Assembly: GCF_022605165.1 (NCBI RefSeq)
Contig: NC_063069.1
Coordinates: forward strand, 868,001 to 932,000
Direction of reading: 5' to 3'
Length of the DNA: 64,000 nt
Source: Purpureocillium takamizusanense
Lineage: Eukaryota; Ascomycota; Sordariomycetes; Hypocreales; Ophiocordycipitaceae
Part shown: one piece after another, positions 21,179-33,081 of the stretch
How positions within the stretch are numbered: the stretch's first letter is position 1
How the letters are laid out: each line of letters starts with the position of its first letter
The notes under the pieces: model-generated
Told to the model about the DNA's origin: nothing
Seen by the model: the letters and a program-made list of their open reading frames with translations, nothing else
Databases searched by the model: none
Made by a program: the position numbers and the translations under genes

Positions 21179-24100
21179 GAATACTGCTTTCAGAGAGGGC
21201 GATTCTTCGAGGGACGCGTGCTGCAAAAGTCATTGAGAGCAGGCTGGGGATGCTCTCTTTATTGATTTCCGGCAGACAGACCGACAAAACATGGCTTCTC
21301 GGGCCGACCCGCACGGCTCTAGGGCACAAGCATTGTTGATTCCTCATCAGCTTTGGCTAAATGCCAACTAGCTCTCGGCAGGTCGACGATACTGCGCCGC
21401 AGACAGCCCACGGATGGTATATCGTGCCTAATTCCACAAGTAAGCACCAAGTCAGATCTGTATGAGGAGCCCCTCTGTGCGACCCTACTTGAAGTGGCAG
21501 CATGGCCTAGCCGACGCATCCCAGCCGTCAACCTTTCCCCCGGGTCCGTCTCCGATCATTCAATATGAGTGCGCCGACAGCCGGCGAAACCCACCGCGAG
21601 GTAGCACCAGACGCCGCTGTACGATGACGTTTTGCATATCCCGCATGATTCCACCGCATATACATGTAGCACAACAGGGATGCAATAGAGTGCAAAGAAC
21701 AGGTCTCGACTCCGTCGTCAAATGTGTACGCCCACATGGCAACCATGCAAGGAGCCACCTTATGGAGATTTTCCACGTGGCCGGCACCACGGTTGATCGG
21801 ATCATATGCATCGTCGTCGTGTTGCATCGACCCTTGACCAAGCATTTAGCCAAGGGGCTCGGCTTGCACTGAGATGGGTATATATGTCGACCATCTCCTG
21901 GCTATTAACATGGGTACATGACGTCGCCAGGACTCTGCATCTGTGTTGCATGGCGTTGAACATGGCTCGGCCCACTCGCGCTTTTGTCGCTCATGGCGGG
22001 CAGCAGGTAGTCGAGTCATAATCATTCCCCATCTCCTCATCTCCCCTCACAGCCTACATGTATAAGGGTCCAAGACACCCTCACTTCGGAGACGAGGGAA
22101 CCCAAATTGATAGCTGTGGAATCACACGACCACGAGTGTTATCGACTGGGTCGGACTTGTGGCTGGAATTGAGATGGATTGATCGTGGAATCCCGTGAAG
22201 TTGTTGTTGTCCTTGCTATAACATAGCCATAACATGAAGCCCCGCCTTCGAGTCGTGGCAGCCCCATGTTTGCCTTTATAGTGCAGCCTTGAATGCAACT
22301 ATTAGCCTCACGATCATCCGTGCAGGATATAGGATGCTCATCGAGAAAGGAAATGATGAGACCCGTATTGTTCATTTGCAGGAGAAGAGGGTCCCGTACA
22401 CACCTGCCCCTGATATCAATGGCCATGGCCACGATGGGAATACCCAGAAATCAAAATCAGAGGACCTTATGGCACCGCTTTACTCGTAAATGCCTCTAGG
22501 TATTATTCTGAGTTGCGGCGGTCGAAACAGCGATCAATTGTGGCACCAGAACATTAGGACGGTTCACATCCATTTCGACCCAATTATTAACCGAAAGCAG
22601 CCAGGGGAAGCGCTCCAATCTTCGCCCACATTCCGGCCCATCCCCCTCAAAGCCGGTGTCTGTGCTTTTTGGGGGGCACGTCGGAAACAGGCTCGCACCC
22701 CAAGTGCCGGTGAAGCTGTCTCGCAACGGCCCCTCACCGCCCTCATCCGCGATGGATACCTACACTCAATGGGCGCTGATACGGAGACTGCACAGCCCTC
22801 TCTCACAGGGCGGAAGCGGCGTCGAGGCTGATTGTGCCTCGACTAGGTTTGGGCTCTTTCTTGCGAAGGCGTGCCGAAGGTCTGTTCGCTTATTGCGAGC
22901 TAGTACTGCATGCCTTCGGAGCCACGCTGAGGTTGAAGCCACTTCGGTCTGAGACCCAGGCACACTATGGCGAGTCAGAATCCTAGAGCCCCTGTGCTGG
23001 TCCATTGCCCACCCGCTGACCATGTGGACGCCCCTCTCTCGCAATCATTCAAGGATATCGCCCCTACATTGCAACCTGAGAGGGGAATTATTCCCGAACC
23101 CTGGGGCTTGCTACGGTGCCAATACAGGCTCCGAGACACACGTCTTGCTTGTTTGGCCCAGCCACTACCAGGAAGGTTATGTTACATCGAGGTCTATACG
23201 CCAAAAAGCGACCCGGCGACTTCCTAATCAGGACCAAAGGCGTCAGCAGCAAATGCGCGCGTCGCCAAAACGGTTCGACGGGCCCTTGAATGTCCCCGAC
23301 AAGCCTCGAGTCCGTTGTTGCGTCACTGCGATGAGCACCACTGCCGCAACCCAGATCCTCTGCCTCAATTCAGGCTGTTCGGCTCGTCCCGGTGCGTTGG
23401 CGAGGGGCGCGTACTGTATGTGCTGCCCTACTACCCCAAAAGGATGGTGTTCATCTTGACAGCTGCCAAGTAAAGCACTAGGCACGACGCGTTTTGACAC
23501 GAAAACAGAGGGGGGCAGACGAAAGCAGGCTAGTAGGGGGGCATGGGGAGCAACGAGTGAGGACAGGACCCCTATGCGCCCGGCCCCAACAGGGTGACGC
23601 CTAAAAATACGTCCACTCATCAAGGGAACAAGGGCAGAAGGTTAAGGAAAGACGGCCCGAGTAGACAAAAGTCCCCATATAGACATCCTCACGAGATCGG
23701 GCTCCGCGAGAGCCCAGACCACGTTGACTTTCGACGAGTGAGCCCTCAAATCTTACGGGCACGGATTTAGAGGGCTCAACACTCGCCGCAGATCGCCACG
23801 TTGTTTGCATGTCCCCCAAGCATTCTCCGCGCTGCGCACCGAGACTGTTTCATCGTATCTTGCGTTCCAGCTGTTTGTTCCAAACTCGCCTCTCTGGACG
23901 GATGTGCTCCTTGCCGGGGGTACATGTAAGCTTACGAGGAAGGTTCTGCCACCTGTAAAAGGCAAAATATACTTCTACTACCTACATAGGACTTCCGGTA
24001 AACGTTGCGATGCGGCCGTGTCTCAAGTCGGGGGGTAGGGATCATAATAGGGTCCATCAACGGCCGTCGCTTCGTGTGACTGCCTTGTAAGCTTCAAAGA

Positions 24101-26245
24101 CAAGGCTGGTACATGTAGATACGCATGCGGTCATTTTATAGGGGGAGGGGGGGAGGGGGGAGCTCGATGATAGTATGTGTAGTATGTAGAGACAAGACCC
24201 GCGTCCAGCCGTCTGTCAAAGGAGAGCAGCCGTGGAAATCCGCGGGCCTACAAATTGCTTCGTCACATGTATGGAGTTCCCCCCCCGCGGATGTATCGGG
24301 GCACCAGCCGGGCAGCATACTATCAATGATGCCCCTGACGACTGGATCGACACGGGATTGGATCGGAGACTAAAAGCCTGCCTTGTCTGGGGGAACCAAC
24401 AACCTGCCAACCCCTGGGTCCTGTTAAACGGCTGTGTTGGGAGGACGAAGAGATCTCTGGAGGAATGGGGCAACGGGGGGGGGGGGGCGAGAGCGGACGT
24501 CTTGCCTGGTTTGACAGGAGGCTCTAACAAACAAGTGGAGAGGTGTGGTCTCCATCTTCGGGAAGGGAGGAGTCAAGACCCTCTTTGCCGCAGAATCAGG
24601 TAGAGATGGCTGCAAGGTCACCAACTAGTTCATTAACTAGCAGCTGCCACCCTCCACTGCAAGGGCCGGCGTTTAGCGGTTCTGCAGTGCTGCGGATTTT
24701 CCCAAGACACACAGCTGCACATGTGTGAAGCGCCTGGTTGCACGGACGCAGATCACGCAGGTCAGTCTTTCTCTTCGAGGCGGCTGCTGGGAAGCTACTT
24801 GTACGAAGCGGGGAAAACGACGACCGTCTTCAACCAACTGCATTTTGACGGATGAAACGGTACGTTGGCCTCGCCACCTACATACACGTATCGAAGTTGT
24901 GTGCCTACTTGATACGGTCATGTTGTCGCGGACAGGGCTTACATGATACGAGGCTCTCCTCAAGAGCGCGGCAGCTGTCTCAAACTCAGTCCTCCTAAGC
25001 TGATATACTGTGCTAGTTAGTATACTGTACATACAGACCACGACACCCAACACGTCGCACCCGTCGGACCTCGTAGGGCTGGGAGCGTTGGAGGGGCGTA
25101 TGGCAATTCGATCATGTCGCGGGGAATGAGTCAAAAGGCGTCATAGGGTAAGGGGATGCCGGGTACATGAGGTACCTTGAGTACATTTGGCCCGGGACGA
25201 TGAAGGTGAATGGACCAAATAGACGAAGCAATCAGCCAGGCCCATGAATGTGTCCGTCGGATCTGCTGACGGGCAGGTAGGTGGTTGGCGGCGGGGGAGG
25301 CTCCTATTGCGTCGGGGGCCACAGCGTTTTCCCCAATGGAACCTTGGGAAGCGGCTCCATGCCCAGCGGGCGCCCACGCTCAGGCCTTCCTTTTCCCCCC
25401 CTGGGCCCTGGGCTGTGCAGTGCGGGTGGCCGCTGTACCCGCTGGGCTGGCTCCGTGCTGAGCTGTGCTGAGCCCGCTGCCCGGACGTGCTGGGGTGCCG
25501 CCACCTCAGCAGGTACCAAGGCACCTCACGGAAGTTCCGAGGGCACTACGTACCTTGGTAGCGGGTAGGGGTGCTGCCGGAGGGAGGGGACCTTCTGTAA
25601 ACTCGAGCGCTAATGCGGCGACGCTGACCAACTCGTTTCCCGATTGAGGCTTAGCACGCCCTCGGTAACTGGAGCCGGCGACGACACCGAGTGAGACGGA
25701 AAGCGGACCGATCAAAGATGCTATGCTAAGTAAGGTGCCCGCTATAGCAGGGTTGCGCTACTGAGAGCGAAGCGAGAACGAAGCACGCATTGGTGAGCCA
25801 CGGAGCGATCCCGAGCTTTCCACGGGTGTGCCGCCAGCCAGCAGGGCAGCCCAGCCCAGCCCAGCCCACGGGCGGGCGGTGCTAGTGCCGGGCTGTGAAA
25901 GATGAATGCCGCTGCTACATCAAGTGGGATAGGTACCTAGCTCTACTAGCTTGCAGGTATTCGTACATTTGCTGACGGACGGGGGGTGTCGTAGGGCTGG
26001 CTGGCTGGCCCGGCTGGCTGTAAACAAGATGCCGAAGTCGTTCAAGTATAAATGGTTCTGCAAAGAGCGTCCCCCCCTTGTGCGACGAGCGCACCCAGCC
26101 TGGAATTCCGACCATCTATCTGCTCGATTGCCTTGCCATTGTGTCATTATCAGTTTTTCGCCTGGTGAGAGGGACAAGTTAAAAAGCAAAAAACAATCAT
26201 ACAGTACATCAATACTACCCCCGTCACACCCAAAAAGCAGGCGCC
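21179..26245. other. Gene-poor tract of about 5 kb
   Basis: No gene could be supported on either strand: all open frames are short, lack family motifs and do not join through convincing introns. It holds homopolymer G tracts (24144-24160, 24475-24487), repeated TACATGTA palindromes (for example near 21660, 22056, 23925 and 24112) and a CCCAG/CCCAGC short run near 25850-25866. It ends in the promoter of the small zinc-cluster gene. Confidence 0.5.
24475..24487 (+). repeat. Poly-G tract
   Basis: Thirteen consecutive G within the gene-poor tract; a slippage-prone homopolymer with no inferred function. Confidence 0.85.
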
Positions 26246-27138
26246 ATGTTTGCCGTCTGGAAGTACGGGACAGAGGCGGACAACGTCCAGCACATACGCC
26301 AAGCGGCGGACCCGGGCGCCTTTACACGGCTTCAGGCATGCAATCGCTGCCATACGAAAAAGGTAAGCTGAGCCGAGGTTTTCGTTTTTGTCTCTTGTTT
26401 CCCTCAAGACGCAGTCGGGGCAAACTACGCGACACAAAGAAATCCCGTCGTCTTCGGTTGCTGGAACAACAAAACAGCTTTGCTGACTTGGCCCTCGTTG
26501 TGTAGATCAAGTGCAGCGGCGACAAGGACGGATGCGTACGATGCCTTGCGGCGGGCCATGCTTGCGATTACAACCGCTCGACTCTGCGCTTTCGAAAGAG
26601 CAAAAGCCCCGAGGGCAGCACCGGCAACAGCAAATCGTCAAGCTCCAGCCCATTCTCCCACAGGAGAAGCACGTCGTCTTCGACCAAGCACGAGAGGCGC
26701 CGCTCCGGGCGTGTAATGCAGCCCACTCCGCCTCCATCGACGACGGGCTCGCCCGCTGCCGGATTCGCCAACGCAGCGTTCCCGACGCCGCTGGCTGGTG
26801 ATGGAAGTGGTGATGGAAGTGGTGGTGGTGCTGCTGCTGCCGCCGCCGTCTCCAGCTCAACGACGACAACGACAACGACGCTTGCGCCCATGGACGCCAT
26901 GGACATGATCTGCCCGCCCATGGGCCGGAGCGTGCCCTTTTCGCTGTACGGGACACAGGCAATACCGAGCGCGTGCTATGATGGCGGCGGCAACGGCGGC
27001 TGGCCGTCGTACGTGAATCACTATTCGGCAGGCAACGTGTCCGGCTACAACACCGAGTATCTGCAGCTCCTTCAACCAAGAGGCGACCCGCTTGATCTCT
27101 ACAATCTTAACAGATCTGTCTCTGTGTGGCCTCAATAA
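26246..27138 (+). CDS. Short Zn2Cys6 DNA-binding protein
   Basis: Two exons, 26246-26362 and 26506-27138, encode 249 residues. Around residues 32-60 a perfect CX2CX6CX6CX2CX6C cluster is assembled across the intron: CNRCHTKK joins IKCSGDKDGCVRC, then LAAGHAC. After the basic linker (RFRKSKSP) come a Ser-rich basic stretch and a low-complexity region of Gly, Ala, Ser and Thr. No fungal_trans middle domain is present, so the protein is much shorter than typical zinc-cluster activators. It may act as a small nuclear regulator or partner. It sits at the edge of a 5 kb gene-poor tract and no target is evident. Confidence 0.8.
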
Positions 27139-27943
27139 TAACATCACGGCATTTGGCGGCGGTTGTTATTGTCTGAACAGATACGGTGGAGGAGCATTGG
27201 TAGGAGATAATACCCATCACGGTTTGGATTGGTTTTGATTAGCATGTACTTAGGATGCCAGGTAGAGAGAGCACAGCTGCCAAGCTGAATTGTATTGGAG
27301 CGTCACGACAGCGCCCTCTTGTCCACGTTCGGAGTGATCATGGTTTGTTGATGCCGAAACCCGACTATCGACATGGACAGCCCTGGCTCTCTCATCCCGT
27401 GTAGGGACATGGAGCATTTGATGACGCGGGGATAAACGGAGCTCCGAGGATGCCGCCACAAAATGATCGCGCCCGTATCCCGTACCCCCTGTGCATAGTC
27501 TACAAATAGCAGTGTGGACATATTGACTGTTTCGGCCGAAGCAGTTTAGCTCCCGGCCATCACCATGGGGTAACACAATCAATCGACGATACGAAAGTGA
27601 TACGAAGTACCCTACTTTATAGTTACTCATGCGACGTCGTACTTACCCTAGGCCCGTGTTGGGCGGCGGCCCTTTCAAGTGTTAAACTGTCAGCGACCAC
27701 GGCGGCGCCGTTCCGTGTGGAGCCGCTCCGGCCACCGGCACCCAACTTCCAGCTCCCGTCTCTCCAGCCAGCCAGCTTGGGGCGGCATCGGAACAACTCG
27801 CGCCACCAGCCCAGTTTTATTTCAACACCACCAACCACCAACACGACGACCAGCACCACGGCTTCGTCCATTGCCGGCGCCTGCCTAGACGACGTGCCAC
27901 GACAGCAGCGACCAGCGACCGCGCCCGCTCCTAGTCCTCCACC
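27139..27943. other. Intergenic, promoter of citrate carrier
   Basis: No gene supported. The last 150 bp before the carrier start are C/A-rich, typical of a TATA-less housekeeping leader. Confidence 0.5.
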
Positions 27944-29242
27944 ATGGCCTCGCTCCCCAAGGACCCGGCCAACCCGGACAAGAAGAAGAGCCCCAGCGCG
28001 CTGCGGTCCATCATCGCTGGGTCGACGGCTGGCGCGATTGAGATTGGTGCGTCACAGGCCCCCAGCCCCCCCCAATCATGGGCGGCAAACAACGAGACGG
28101 GAAGGATATAATCATGATGGGTTTTGCTGACTGTTGCGCGCGAACAATTGCAGCCATCACATACCCCGCCGAGTGTACGTCCAAGACCGAGCTCCAATGC
28201 CGCGAGCGAGACGGAAATTTGAGAAACTGACACCGCCCTGCCCGTCCGCGCGCAACAACAGTCGCCAAGACTCGGACGCAGCTCAATCGGCGGCTCGCCG
28301 AGGGCCAGAAGCTGCCGTGGCCGCCGTTCGGCCGCCAGTGGTATGCGGGCTGCACAACGCTCATCATCGGCAACTCGGCCAAGGCCGGCATTCGTGCGTC
28401 CCTCCTCGTTGTCGATGACGACCCCCGCGACGTTGGACCGGCGCAACAATTGCGTGACTGGGTGATCACCGCTGACGGGCGGCACAGGTTTCGTCGCCTT
28501 CGACCAGTACAAGCGACTGCTTGCCGACGCCGACGGCAAGCTCACCGGCCCGCGCACCGTGCTCGCCGGCTTCGGCGCCGGCGTCACTGAGTCGCTGCTC
28601 GCTGTAACGCCCACGGAGAGCATCAAGACCACGCTGTCGGTTCCCCCCTCGAGCCTCGTCTTGCCTCGCCGAGTTTCGCCCTTCCCCTCTGTGGCTACGT
28701 GGGGGTTTGTATGATGGCTGACTGGCGTTTGTGCCTGTAGGATCGACGATCGCAAGGCAGCCAAGCCCCGCATGCGCGGCTTCCTGCACGCGGTGCCCAT
28801 CATCGCCCGCGAGCGCGGCATCCGTGGCTTCTTCCAGGGCTTCGTTCCCACGACGCTGCGCCAGTCGGCCAACAGCGCCACCCGCTTCGGCTCCTACACC
28901 TTTTTCAAGCAAATGGCCGAGTCGTACACAGCGCCAGGCGAGAAGCTCGGCGCCGTGGGCACATTTGCCATTGGCGGCCTGGCCGGCCTCGTCACCGTCT
29001 TTGTCACCCAGCCGCTCGACACCATCAAGACGCGCATGCAGAGCCCTGACGCGAAGCAGCTGTATGGCAACACGATGCGCTGCGCCGGACTCATCTTTAG
29101 GCAGGAAGGCGTGCTGACGTTTTGGAGCGGCGCGCTGCCGCGGCTGGTGCGTCTGGTTTTGAGCGGTGGCATCGTCTTCACCATGTACGAGAAGAGCATG
29201 GACCTCATGGACCGGCTGGACCCGGAAAAGAGGTATATATAG
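27944..29242 (+). CDS. CTP1: Mitochondrial tricarboxylate (citrate) carrier
   Basis: Five exons (27944-28046, 28154-28174, 28262-28393, 28488-28635, 28741-29242), including a 21-bp microexon, give 301 residues, the normal length. The three mitochondrial-carrier signatures are seen: YPAEFAKTRTQ (rebuilt over introns 2-3), TPTESIKTTL and QPLDTIKTRM. Blocks LRSIIAGSTAGAIEIAITYP and RQSANSATRFGSYTFFKQ are characteristic of the citrate carrier. It exchanges mitochondrial citrate for malate or other tricarboxylates across the inner membrane, feeding cytosolic acetyl-CoA. Intron 4 starts with GTCGGT, a weak but GT donor. Confidence 0.93.
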
Positions 29243-29449
29243 CCGAGTGAGGCGGCCGGCGGCGTTGTTGGGAGAATATAGACTCGCTTCTATTTGGCGC
29301 GGTAGACCAATTATGTTATGCAAACATCATATCGTACACCATGGTGGTATCATGCCTCATCGCCCCTCCATACTTGCACAACCGACAACACTGTCTTTTT
29401 CCTCCCCCCGAAAGTCTCTTCCAGATGCCGTCCCCGCCCGCAAGCAACG

Positions 29450-29986
29450 TCACTGCAGTCGAATAATGCCTGATAGGCGCTTCCCCAGCCTTTCGAGCCA
29501 CGTCCTCCGCGGGGCTTCCTCAATCTCGCGCACCAGGTCTTCAAAGTACGTCGGCTGGCTCTGGGGTTCGAGCATGGGGCCCTTGAGCTTGTAGCGGTCG
29601 CGGAACTTGTTCTGCACGAGGAACTGCAGCGCGCGCGCCTTAAGCAGCTCCTCGGCCTCGTTGGTCTTTGCGCCGGCGTAGCGCTCTTCGACGGCACGGC
29701 GCAGGACGTCCTGCAGCTGGTAGTCGGGGCGCAGGTCCTGCTTGGGCCACTTGGCGAAGGCGTCGCTGTAGACGCGGCGCTGCGCGGCGGTGTGGGCTGT
29801 CAGTTCATGAACATGAGCGCCGGGGAGGGGGGGAGGGGGCTTTGGAGGGTAACGGCATGGTGAGCGTACCGCTAATGACCGCGACATGGCTGTGGTGGTT
29901 TGCGAGCGGTTTGCGGAGGGGCGGAAGCGTCGTCGCCGCTGGGGAATATTTCTGATGGACCCCTGCCGTTGAAGCCAAGCCGTCAT
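29450..29986 (-). CDS. CBP6-like cytochrome b assembly/translation factor
   Basis: Continuous 178-residue frame. The first ~45 residues are rich in Arg, Gln and Ser without acids, a plausible mitochondrial presequence; a second ATG (29887, GCCATG context) would give a 145-residue protein. The block FAKWPKQDLRPDYQLQDVL and the C-terminal VQNKFRDRYKLKGPMLEPQ followed by PTYFEDLV resemble yeast Cbp6 (NNKFRNYY...PAGNPQYYQRLI). Cbp6 works with Cbp3 at the mitoribosome exit to aid cytochrome b synthesis and complex III assembly. An apparent GT...AG inside the N-terminal part does not keep frame if spliced. Identification is from recalled family resemblance. Confidence 0.68.
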   Translation of the reverse strand: MTAWLQRQGSIRNIPQRRRRFRPSANRSQTTTAMSRSLAVRSPCRYPPKPPPPLPGAHVHELTAHTAAQRRVYSDAFAKWPKQDLRPDYQLQDVLRRAVEERYAGAKTNEAEELLKARALQFLVQNKFRDRYKLKGPMLEPQSQPTYFEDLVREIEEAPRRTWLERLGKRLSGIIRLQ

Positions 29987-30695
29987 CGACGCGAGTACAG
30001 TGTCGAGTGTGGGAAGCTCGGTTTATGCACTGTCCGCTGTTGGTTCTCGCTAGCTCGCCTCACAATGCATCGATGCCTCAGGCAGAAAACGTTGCAGACG
30101 GCCTCCGGACGCATTGAGAAGGTCTGGGCAGGGCTGCCCGCCTACTCTGGAGCCCGAAGCCCAAGCCAGCCAGCGCCGCCGTCGCTGTTCCAGGGACTTC
30201 CAGGCGCTGCTCGCCCGCGGGCTGTGCTGGGCCGGCGACACCCGACCGCCTGGTAGCGCGCGCGCGCAGCTCTCAACCAGGGCCCAACATGCGCCCGGCC
30301 AGGCCTCGTCAGCTGTTCCATGGCCTACTGACAGCGTCACCGCCGCCGCCTCCCCGTCCCGCTCCATCTCGTCGCATCATTCGGCCATCCATCTCGCATC
30401 CTACGACCGCCGCCCCTCCCCCTTCACAGGGCTCTCTCTCTTGTGTTTCGCCCCTGACTTCACCGTCTCTTTGATTCGATTTTGTCTGGCCATTCGATTA
30501 CAGTACTCACCATTGCGCCTCTCCCTTGTATTTTCTTCTTTTGTGTTGCCGCCTCCCCACCCCCGTCTCCGATCTCCCCTCTCCGAGACGTCGCCGGTCG
30601 CTGCCAACTCAGCGCCTCGGTGGCGAGACGCACCCTGAAACTTCTGCGCCGGCCGACTCGACGACTTGACCATCACACAACACGCCGAGCTCAAA
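29987..30695. other. Divergent intergenic region, CBP6-like / BSD2-like
   Basis: Divergent promoters with C/T-rich leader sequence before 30696. No coding region or TATA box stands out. Confidence 0.5.
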
Positions 30696-31827
30696 ATGGC
30701 CGGGCGATACGAGAGGGTAGGTTTGCACGACAATTATGCGAGGGCGTGGCGTGGCCGGCGGCTAACATTGACTTGACAGGTGAATGAACACGACGAGGAC
30801 GACGTCGAATCCCAACAGTCGAGACTGCCGAGACCCGTCCCGAACTCGCCGCCGCCGTCATTTCACTCACGCGCCTCGTCCCCGACGCGCAACGGGCGAG
30901 TCGATCCCGACCTTGCCGATGCGTTCGATACCGATGGCGACAGCGATGACGAGGCCGATGACACGCAGCGGTTGGTGCGCCAGAGCACGACGCCGTCCAG
31001 CGGGTCGGTGAGCAGCGGACACGTCGGCGCGGCGAGCCAGGCGGCGCAGCTGCAACCTCCCAACACGGCTTCATCGGGCTCGCGGCCGCGGTTCATGGGC
31101 GGCGGCGTTGGCACCGACGGCGTGTTCGCCAACATGTCGGCACGGCCGGAGCGTACAGAGTCTGAGAAGGACGAGCAGCCGCCGGTAGGAAACCCCCCCC
31201 CCCCGGGTTGTGTTGCAGACTTTTGATTTGAAGTGATTCTGACCCGCGCGACAGACGTACGAACAAGCAGCCGCGGACGCCGCGCCGCCGTACTGGGAGA
31301 CGACGATTCTGGCGCCCGGCTTTGGCGGCTTCGACGAGGTCTACGTGGACGGCATGCCCGTTGGATCCGTCTTTTCATTTATATGGAACGGCATGATTTC
31401 AACGTCGTTCCAGCTCGTCGGATTCCTCCTCACATATCTTTTGCACTCGACGCACGCAGCCAAGAACGGGTCACGCGCCGGCCTGGGCATCACACTCATA
31501 CAGTACGGCTTCTACATGAAGGGTACGTCGGACAACGAGCCGCCGCAGATGAACGGGCCAGATGGGTATGCGGCGCCGCCCGACCCCAACTCACACGACT
31601 TCAACGCGGGCGACGTGACGGACGGTGGTGGCAGCGGGTCAGGGTCCATCCATGGGGGCGAGTGGATCGCGTACGTGCTGATGGTGGTGGGGTGGTTCAT
31701 CCTCATCAAGAGCGTGGCCGAGTTCCTCAAGGCGCGTCGGCACGAGCAGCTGGTGATGCAGAGCCCGGACCGGGGGCTCAACGTGCCCATTATTGCCGAG
31801 GGCGAGCATCCGGAGCGGGTGGTGTGA
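30696..31827 (+). CDS. BSD2/NDFIP-family metal homeostasis adaptor
   Basis: Three exons (30696-30716, 30780-31184, 31255-31827) give 332 residues; exon 1 encodes only seven. An acidic, Ser-rich cytosolic N-terminal half is followed by three hydrophobic segments: around FSFIWNGMISTSFQLVGFLL, RAGLGITLIQYGFYM and WIAYVLMVVGWFILIKSVAE. The block APPYWETTILAPGF joins the two parts. This layout matches fungal Bsd2 (DUF2370), related to animal NDFIP1/2. These proteins recruit the Rsp5/Nedd4 ubiquitin ligase to metal transporters such as Smf1 in Golgi/endosomes. No clear PPxY motif is visible (only PPYW), so ligase docking may differ. Confidence 0.8.
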
Positions 31828-33081
31828 GCCTGTGCCGCGCCGCTGCATGTTGTATACCCCCTAGTCGGCAGCACGAGCGAGCGAACAGAAAGACGCCGTG
31901 TCTGGGACCGAGTTCCGGATCTGGATCATGGTACAGCGGGCATTTTCCTCCGGCGTTACTGGGATGGCATGGGATGAGGAGGGATGGACGGGCGGGTCGA
32001 GGGAGGGCCTTTTTCCACGTACGAAGTCAGTCTTGGGGTCCTTTTTCTTCCCCTGGATTTTTGATTTGGCAGACATGACGCACAGCACGCATACTCTCTC
32101 ACGTACACCGTCACTTCTCTCTCGTTTTCATTGTTTCCTAGCCGACTTATAGAAAGGCCGTTCTGCGGCGCCCTTTTTGCGCTGTCCTGGGGCGGTCCGG
32201 TGCCAGCCGGATGCTTTTGCCTCGAACCTTGTGTGGCCTTTGACTTGCTCCAGCGGTACGAAGGAAGTAATGTGAACGTGGACGGCAGGTACCGAGCTCA
32301 TTGAAACGTGCCAATCCTGTTGGCGCGGGGTTGGTGCTCCTGCCCACCTGAGTGGTCGGCGGTGTCACTCACTCAATAACCTCAAGTACCTCCTATAGGT
32401 ACATGTGTGATGCCCGCCATGCCCGGTGTGCGTAGGTGCATTTGTTACAGGTATGCGCCTAGGGGCACTGGATTCCGCTTGGCCGCATCTTTAGTAGCTG
32501 CCACTCACTACCTAATGGAGGTGCCTCGTCTTGTCCACCAACCACGAATTATTCTGGCGCGTCATCCCATCGTAACCACGCCGCCGCCTCGTCCACCTCG
32601 GCCCACATCCGTCGGGTTTCCTGTCTTTGACATCGCTCACGAGTCACATCTACCCGTCCCCGACACGCACCTTTTATTTTAGTAGTTACCTGGCTGCCTA
32701 CACAGCGCTTTTGCGCACACTTGTCCAGTAATAAAAACCCCCCCGCTCGATACCTAGCACCCGTCTCGTTGCCGGCACCGATTCGACCTGCCTGCCTGCC
32801 CGCCTGCCACTTTGGTCGACAGCCGCCGCAACGTCTCATCCCCGGCCCTTCCCTCGTGCAGTAGCAGCAAATAGACGGACGGACAGAGTATAAGACCCAA
32901 GCTGGCTTCACCTAGGAGGTCGCTTTTCCTACCTCCGCTCAACTCCATCTCACAAGCACTCCGCGCCGGCTCACAAGGACCCGTCGCTGTCGTCCGTCGA
33001 CACCATAGTCATCATAGTCGACATCGCCTCCATCGCCACCATCGCCGCCCCTTCGGCAGCCAAGCGCTTCAGAGCCTCGAC
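31828..33081. other. Intergenic
   Basis: About 1.25 kb with no supported gene; C-rich leader just before the methyltransferase start. Confidence 0.5.

Noticed and set aside
21179..26245. A degenerate transposon in the gene-poor tract
   Set aside because: No terminal repeats, reverse transcriptase or transposase remnants, and no strong AT shift were seen by eye; a repeat search could change this.
29770..29880. An intron in the CBP6-like gene (GTACGC...CTGACAG)
   Set aside because: Splicing it puts the conserved downstream part out of frame, while the unspliced frame is open and has a plausible presequence.
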